The notes under the pieces were generated by a model. That model saw only the letters and a list, made by a program, of their open reading frames with translations. It was not told the DNA's origin and ran no database searches. Positions 15,550-18,839 of a stretch of 18,839 nucleotides of DNA are shown piece after piece; within the stretch, counting starts at the first letter, position 1; every line of letters begins with the position of its first letter. The translations under genes were made by a program, and so were the position numbers. Origin of the DNA: CAZIVO01 sp964542765 (GTDB taxonomy: Bacteria > Planctomycetota > UBA1135 > UBA2386); assembly GCA_964542765.1 (NCBI GenBank), contig CAZIVO010000071.1:1-18839 (forward strand), read 5' to 3'.

Positions 15550-16551
15550 GTGGAGCGAGTCAGGATCGCAGTCATCGGTGTCGGGCACCTCGGGCATCAC
15601 CATGCACGATTGCTGAACGAACATCCCCAGGCGAATCTCGTCGCCATCGCGGAACCCCATGACGAGCGCCGTGCAGAGGCAATGTCGCGGTTTGGCGTGC
15701 CCGGAGTGAGTGATTACCGCGATCTGGTCGGTGATGTGGATGCCGTCTCGGTGGTGGTGCCGACGGCTCAACATCGAGCGATCGCAGGTTTTTTCCTCGA
15801 AAACGGCGCGGATGTGTTCGTGGAGAAGCCTATTGCGATGACCGTGGCGGAAGGTTGCGAACTCGTTGATCTTGCCAGGGAGAAGGATGCGATCTTGCAG
15901 GTTGGCCATGTTGAGAGGTTCAACACGGCGCTCAAGAAACTGTCGGAACTGATCACCGGAGCGCGTTACATCGAATCCCAGCGGCTGGCTCCCTTCAGTT
16001 TCCGGAGTACCGATGTCGGAGCTGTTCTGGATCTCATGATCCACGACATAGATTTGGTGCTGCATCTGGTGAAATCCCCCATCAAATCCGTGGATGCTTT
16101 CGGAGGCAGTCTGTTCACTCCGGCGGAAGATGCTGCCAGCGCCATCATCAAGTTCGAGAACGGTGCGGTCGCCCACTTGACGGCCAATCGTATTGCGCTC
16201 AAGCCGATGCGGCGTATGCGCATGTTCTCCAAGGATTCTTATGCCAGCGTCGACTTCAATGCGAAGACGGCAACCTATGTGCGCAAGAATCCGGGCTGGG
16301 ACATGCAGAGTCTCGATGCGGGGACCGTTGATCCGGCCAGCATTCCTGACCTGTGGAAGTTCGTATATGAGGGGCTGCTCACGGTGGAGGAATTCAAGCT
16401 CGATGAGGGCAATCCTCTGCTCGATGAGTTGTCGGCCTTCCTTGCTTCTGTCCGTGATAGAACGCAACCGCCGGTGACGGGCGAGGATGGGGTGCGAGCT
16501 GTTGAGGCGGCCCATGCCGTGCTCGCTGCGATCGAGGCCAATTCCTGGTGA
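15550..16551 (+). CDS. Gfo/Idh/MocA family oxidoreductase, lipid A-operon type (possibly GnnA-like)
   Basis: Encodes 333 aa from GTG 15550, 11 bp after lpxC-fabZ, so almost certainly co-transcribed with it. An N-terminal Rossmann fold binds NAD(P) (VIGVGHLGHHHA, residues 8-19). VEKPIAMT (91-98) is the conserved EKP motif and GHVERFN (119-125) follows it. The C-terminal domain begins with STDVGAVLDLMIHDIDLVL (153-171), which carries the family's catalytic-region His/Asp. Gfo/Idh proteins oxidise or reduce sugars, often nucleotide sugars. Members of this type commonly sit beside lpx genes; GnnA, which oxidises C3 of UDP-GlcNAc so that a 3-amino group can be added for lipid A, is the characterised example. 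Calling this GnnA is inference from position; no GnnB-like aminotransferase is in the window. Confidence 0.85.
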   Translation: MERVRIAVIGVGHLGHHHARLLNEHPQANLVAIAEPHDERRAEAMSRFGVPGVSDYRDLVGDVDAVSVVVPTAQHRAIAGFFLENGADVFVEKPIAMTVAEGCELVDLAREKDAILQVGHVERFNTALKKLSELITGARYIESQRLAPFSFRSTDVGAVLDLMIHDIDLVLHLVKSPIKSVDAFGGSLFTPAEDAASAIIKFENGAVAHLTANRIALKPMRRMRMFSKDSYASVDFNAKTATYVRKNPGWDMQSLDAGTVDPASIPDLWKFVYEGLLTVEEFKLDEGNPLLDELSAFLASVRDRTQPPVTGEDGVRAVEAAHAVLAAIEANSW

Positions 16552-16607
16552 AGGGCTCCACACGGGCCCGGGAATCTGCTGAGGGAGGGCGTCAGGAGGT
16601 TCTGTCT

Positions 16608-16636
16608 TTGCCCTGTAGAGGCTAAGATCTTCTTAT
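16608..16636 (+). promoter_or_regulatory. Possible promoter for the leader and LysM/L,D-transpeptidase gene
   Basis: TTGCCC (16608-16613) and TCTTAT (16631-16636) are separated by 17 nt, each matching the sigma-70 consensus at four of six positions. Found by eye, unverified. Confidence 0.25.
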
Positions 16637-16712
16637 TCGAAGGCTTCTCGACTGCGGTCCTCGTGATGGTCGGCGGAGCAATAGTTGAACCGATGCCTCT
16701 TATTTGGGGGGC

Positions 16713-16835
16713 CGACCTTGAGGGTCGATTAGGGTGCGGGAGGCAATGCCAGCCCGCGACCTGATTCCCGGGGGGTCCCCACCTTGTAGAATGGGTTCAG
16801 CTTGCACCCCCGGGACACGGTTCCCGTGGTCGGGG
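16713..16835 (+). repeat. Cluster of hairpins with alternative pairings in the leader
   Basis: Four stems follow one another. CGACC 16713-16717 pairs with GGTCG 16723-16727. GCGGG 16736-16740 pairs with CCCGC 16753-16757, with an inner GGC/GCC. TCCCGGGGG 16766-16774 pairs with CCCCCGGGA 16807-16815 (9 bp). CACGG 16816-16820 pairs with CCGTG 16824-16828. The segment CCCCG at 16808-16812 can instead pair with CGGGG at 16831-16835 around the last hairpin, so two folds compete for it. Confidence 0.55.
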
Positions 16836-16948
16836 AGTCTCTCGAATTCTGCTGCGAAGCCGGTTAGTATCTCCACTCGTGCGTCCCAGGGCGGTTTGGG
16901 TCGCGGTCACACGAACAACATGAGACTGTGGGTGTTGCGCAGTTCTCC

Positions 16949-16955
16949 AGGAGGG
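16949..16955 (+). promoter_or_regulatory. Strong ribosome binding site fixing the LysM/L,D-transpeptidase start
   Basis: AGGAGGG lies 5 nt before ATG 16961. This favours that ATG over the in-frame GTG at 16928, whose extra 11 residues would also put charged residues before the signal anchor. Confidence 0.8.
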
Positions 16956-16960
16956 ATGTT

Positions 16961-18142
16961 ATGAGTCGGTTGCTAACGGGCTTGCTCGCCGTTGCAGTCC
17001 TCTGGTTTGCCTATGACCAGTGGGTAGGCGAATCTTTGGCGGTGGAGTCGTTGCCCGGAGTTTCAGCGGTTGCGCTGGAGGGGTCGATAAGGGCGCAAAC
17101 CCAGGAGTCTCCGCAGAAGTCGGCTGGACGGCAACCAGCGGAGGGTCTCGGGGCAGGGTTGCCTTTGGATGCGGAGTCTCCACAACCCGTATCCGAGGTG
17201 GATCGCCTTATCGCGGGGATCAAGAAGAATGAGCCGGCCGCCTTGCAGGGGGCTTTCGGGGTGCTTTTGCTGCAAACAGGCGAGAAGCGAGTTCATCTTG
17301 CGAGAGCCTTGCGCGCCGCCGCTGAGTCCTCACCCTCGGCGAAGGACATGGTGCCGCTGCTCGGGCGTAACAACGCTTTTCTCCAGTGCTCTGAGGGACG
17401 TGATCTGATCGCGTTCGCGATCGAGCGCTTGGCGAAGGAGTCCTATGAGGATGCGTTGACCGCGGGCACGGCCTTGCTCGAGGCTTGCATGCGCGGCCCT
17501 ATTGCCAAGGAAGCGGCCGATGCGCACGCCTCGGTCGATGCTGTCTTTGCGGCCATGGCTACCCCGCTCGCTGCGATCACGTTGAATCCGGCACATCCTG
17601 CCCGTGCTCGATCCTACGAAGTGAAGTCTGGCGACTCCCTGGATGTCATCGCAAGTCGCTATCGTAAACAGGGTTATGCTCTTGAGGCGGGAACGCTGCA
17701 ACTGGTCAATCGCATCTCGGACCCGCGGCGTTTGCAGATCGGGCAGATGATCAAGGTCCCGGTCGACCCCGTCCGGACCGTGATCAACAAGGCCAGCTTC
17801 CTGATGGCCGTCTACATCGGTGACACCATCGTCCGTCTCTACTGGATCGGGCATGGCAAGGCGAATCTGACCCCGGAAGCGGACTTCAAGATCGGAGTGA
17901 AGGACAAGCATCCGGACTGGAAGGGTGTCCCCTACGGGCATCCGGACAATCCGCTCGGCGATTACTGGGTTGAGTTCAAGGATGGGCTGAACAGGGGTAT
18001 CGGTGCTCATGGGACCGAAGAGCCGGATTCCATCTGCGATACCCGTTCCGAGGGATGCATCCGCATGCGGGATGCCGACATCATGGAATTTTTCCTCGTG
18101 GTTCCACGGGGCAGTGAAGTGGTGATCGAAACCAGTCGCTAA
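16961..18142 (+). CDS. Membrane-anchored LysM / L,D-transpeptidase (YkuD) protein
   Basis: Encodes 393 aa from ATG 16961. Residues 4-19 (LLTGLLAVAVLWFAYD) form a signal or membrane anchor. Residues ~30-215 are an Ala-rich, partly helical region without a recognised domain. A LysM module (about 218-268; SYEVKSGDSLDVIASRYRK ... IGQMIKVP) binds peptidoglycan glycan. The YkuD domain (about 277-391) ends with catalytic His350 in GAHGTEEPD and Cys366 in SEGCIRM, matching the HG...SxGCIR pattern, so activity is expected. L,D-transpeptidases form 3-3 cross-links or attach proteins to peptidoglycan in the periplasm. LysM plus YkuD is a frequent combination in planctomycetes and other diderms. The gene is preceded by a long structured non-coding region and followed by the rRNA promoter region; it is probably monocistronic. 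Confidence 0.9.
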   Translation: MSRLLTGLLAVAVLWFAYDQWVGESLAVESLPGVSAVALEGSIRAQTQESPQKSAGRQPAEGLGAGLPLDAESPQPVSEVDRLIAGIKKNEPAALQGAFGVLLLQTGEKRVHLARALRAAAESSPSAKDMVPLLGRNNAFLQCSEGRDLIAFAIERLAKESYEDALTAGTALLEACMRGPIAKEAADAHASVDAVFAAMATPLAAITLNPAHPARARSYEVKSGDSLDVIASRYRKQGYALEAGTLQLVNRISDPRRLQIGQMIKVPVDPVRTVINKASFLMAVYIGDTIVRLYWIGHGKANLTPEADFKIGVKDKHPDWKGVPYGHPDNPLGDYWVEFKDGLNRGIGAHGTEEPDSICDTRSEGCIRMRDADIMEFFLVVPRGSEVVIETSR

Positions 18143-18235
18143 GATTGGCTGACGCTTGGGGGGGGATCAGAAGGCCCTGTCATGAAAGGGTTTGTGATCT
18201 TCGACCGGCGGCAAAAAGATTTTATCTTGAGGTGC

Positions 18236-18264
18236 TTGCAGCGGGTGGGTTGTGACGCTAACCT
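18236..18264 (+). promoter_or_regulatory. Possible rrn promoter with UP-like element
   Basis: TTGCAG (18236-18241) and TAACCT (18259-18264) have a 17-nt spacer and are followed by a GC-rich stretch (GCCTCGCCC). An A/T-rich block (CAAAAAGATTTTATCTT, 18212-18228) lies just upstream like an UP element. GC-rich discriminators are known for stringently controlled rRNA promoters. Hexamer matches are only three of six each, so placement is tentative. Confidence 0.35.
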
Positions 18265-18330
18265 GCCTCGCCCTCGTCACTTCAAACCTGCGCCGCGCAA
18301 GCGGTGCGTCTGGTTTACCGGAATGCCGAG

Positions 18331-18344
18331 TGCGATCTTTGACA
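18331..18344 (+). promoter_or_regulatory. boxA-like antitermination element in the rRNA leader
   Basis: TGCGATCTTTGACA resembles the boxA sequence TGCTCTTTAACA, with TCTTTGACA (18336-18344) as the conserved core, about 117 nt before 16S. In rRNA leaders boxA recruits NusB/NusE for antitermination. The TTGACA within it could alternatively be a -35 hexamer. Confidence 0.45.
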
Positions 18345-18460
18345 TTCTGGACAGACCGGAAATGAGTGTGAGAATCCGGAGTTCCAAGAGCTTCTCAGAA
18401 AGTGACTTAGGTCACATTCCGGGAAACTTTGGATCGACCGAAACAAAGGAAAAAACTTTT

Positions 18461-18839
18461 CAAGTGAAGGGTTTGATCCTGGCTCAGAACGAACGTTGGC
18501 GGCGTGGATGAGGCATGCAAGTCGCGCGCGAAAGCACCCTTCGGGGTGTGAGTAAAGCGGCGAACGGGTGAGTAACACGTAATCAAGCTGCCCCAGAGAT
18601 TGGGATAACTGCGGGAAACTGCAGCTAATACCGAATGGTCAGGTAGGAACGCATGTTCCATCCTGTAAATGGGGGGGATCCTACGGGACCTCCTACTCTG
18701 GGAGGCGATTGCGGCCTATCAGCTTGTTGGTGAGGTAACGGCTCACCAAGGCAACGACGGGTAGCAGGCCTGAGAGGGTGGCCTGTCACACTGGGACTGA
18801 GACACTGCCCAGACTCCTACGGGAGGCTGCAGTCGAGAA
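18461..18839 (+). rRNA. 16S ribosomal RNA, 5' part (truncated by window end)
   Basis: The sequence aligns by eye with the start of E. coli 16S: GTGAAGGGTTTGATCCTGGC at 18464-18483 matches E. coli positions 4-23, placing the mature 5' end near 18461. Further conserved segments follow: GGCATGCAAGTCG, CGAACGGGTGAGTAACACG, GGGATAACTGCGGGAAACTG and ACTGGGACTGAGACACTGCC. The 338 region is ACTCCTACGGGAGGCTGC (18813-18830), after which the window ends near E. coli position 360. AACGAACGTTGGCGGCGTGG with GGCTGC is the pattern of Planctomycetota. The first block has AGGG where primer 27F has AGAG. No 23S or tRNA is visible, so operon organisation is unknown. Confidence 0.97.

Larger units (their letters stand above)
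16552..16960 (+). other. 409-bp non-coding region upstream of the LysM/L,D-transpeptidase gene
   Basis: No credible gene lies here. The first part holds a possible promoter (16608-16636), the middle holds a run of hairpins (16713-16835), and the end holds the ribosome site of the next gene. If transcribed from the proposed promoter, the mRNA would have a leader of roughly 300 nt or more, long for a bacterial gene, and could contain a regulatory element or a separate small RNA. I could not match it to 6S, SRP, RNase P or tmRNA by their conserved sequences. Confidence 0.5.
18143..18460 (+). other. rRNA operon promoter and leader region
   Basis: These 318 bp separate the transpeptidase stop from 16S rRNA. 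The segment contains a possible promoter with an upstream A/T-rich block, a boxA-like element and about 190 nt of probable pre-16S leader. An open frame from 18182 runs into 16S rRNA and is not a gene. A weak stem (CCCT/AGGG near 18174-18189) could be part of an upstream terminator. Confidence 0.6.

Noticed and set aside
15508..16563. 351-codon minus-strand open frame
   Set aside because: It is antisense to the Gfo/Idh gene over its full length and rich in His/Arg as expected for a shadow frame.
16713..16835. 6S RNA, SRP RNA or tRNA gene
   Set aside because: The conserved SRP motif GGTCAGGTCCGGAAGGAAGC, a T-arm GGTTCGAATCC and a 6S-type central bubble could not be found. Kept only as an unnamed structured region.
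18182..18511. 109-codon open frame upstream of 16S
   Set aside because: It runs 50 bp into conserved 16S rRNA sequence, lacks any recognisable domain, and covers the rRNA promoter and leader.

Overview
This is a high-GC bacterial window that ends inside a 16S rRNA gene. The 16S 5' region reads AGGGTTTGATCCTGGCTCAG, then AACGAACGTTGGCGGCGTGG, and has GGCTGC in the 338 region. Together with an LpxC-FabZ fusion and a Hanks-type kinase with a large extracytoplasmic part, this points to the Planctomycetota. The class cannot be fixed from this sequence. The LPS genes and a YkuD L,D-transpeptidase indicate a diderm cell with peptidoglycan cross-linking capacity.

Layout. (1) 1-5131 is all minus strand: a NUDIX protein cut by the window edge, a secreted protein of unknown function, and a Tex-type RNA-binding protein. 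Tex is split by a 100-N assembly gap that falls inside an 84-bp coding tandem repeat. (2) 5252-6301 (+) is an LPS heptosyltransferase. It converges on and overlaps by 10 bp a minus-strand MEMO/AmrB protein (6292-7500) that carries an extra N-terminal domain. (3) 7598-12849 (+) is a two-gene signalling unit: an FHA-GAF-sigma-54 activator whose stop codon overlaps the start of a transmembrane Ser/Thr kinase. (4) 13073-13972 (+) is a lipoprotein with two FKBP domains, the first lacking key pocket residues. (5) 14222-16551 (+) is an LpxC-FabZ fusion followed after 11 bp by a Gfo/Idh/MocA oxidoreductase, most simply read as a lipid A unit. (6) 16961-18142 (+) is a membrane-anchored LysM/L,D-transpeptidase. 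(7) 18143-18839 holds the rrn promoter and leader region and the first ~379 nt of 16S rRNA.

Most genes serve the cell envelope: lipid A, LPS core, peptidoglycan cross-linking and periplasmic folding. The kinase/FHA-sigma-54 pair is the most system-like arrangement, since FHA domains bind phosphothreonine and the adjacent gene encodes a Ser/Thr kinase. No mobile element, CRISPR array or tRNA was found. Two intergenic regions (about 13977-14085 and 16713-16835) contain strong nested inverted repeats that the genes do not explain.
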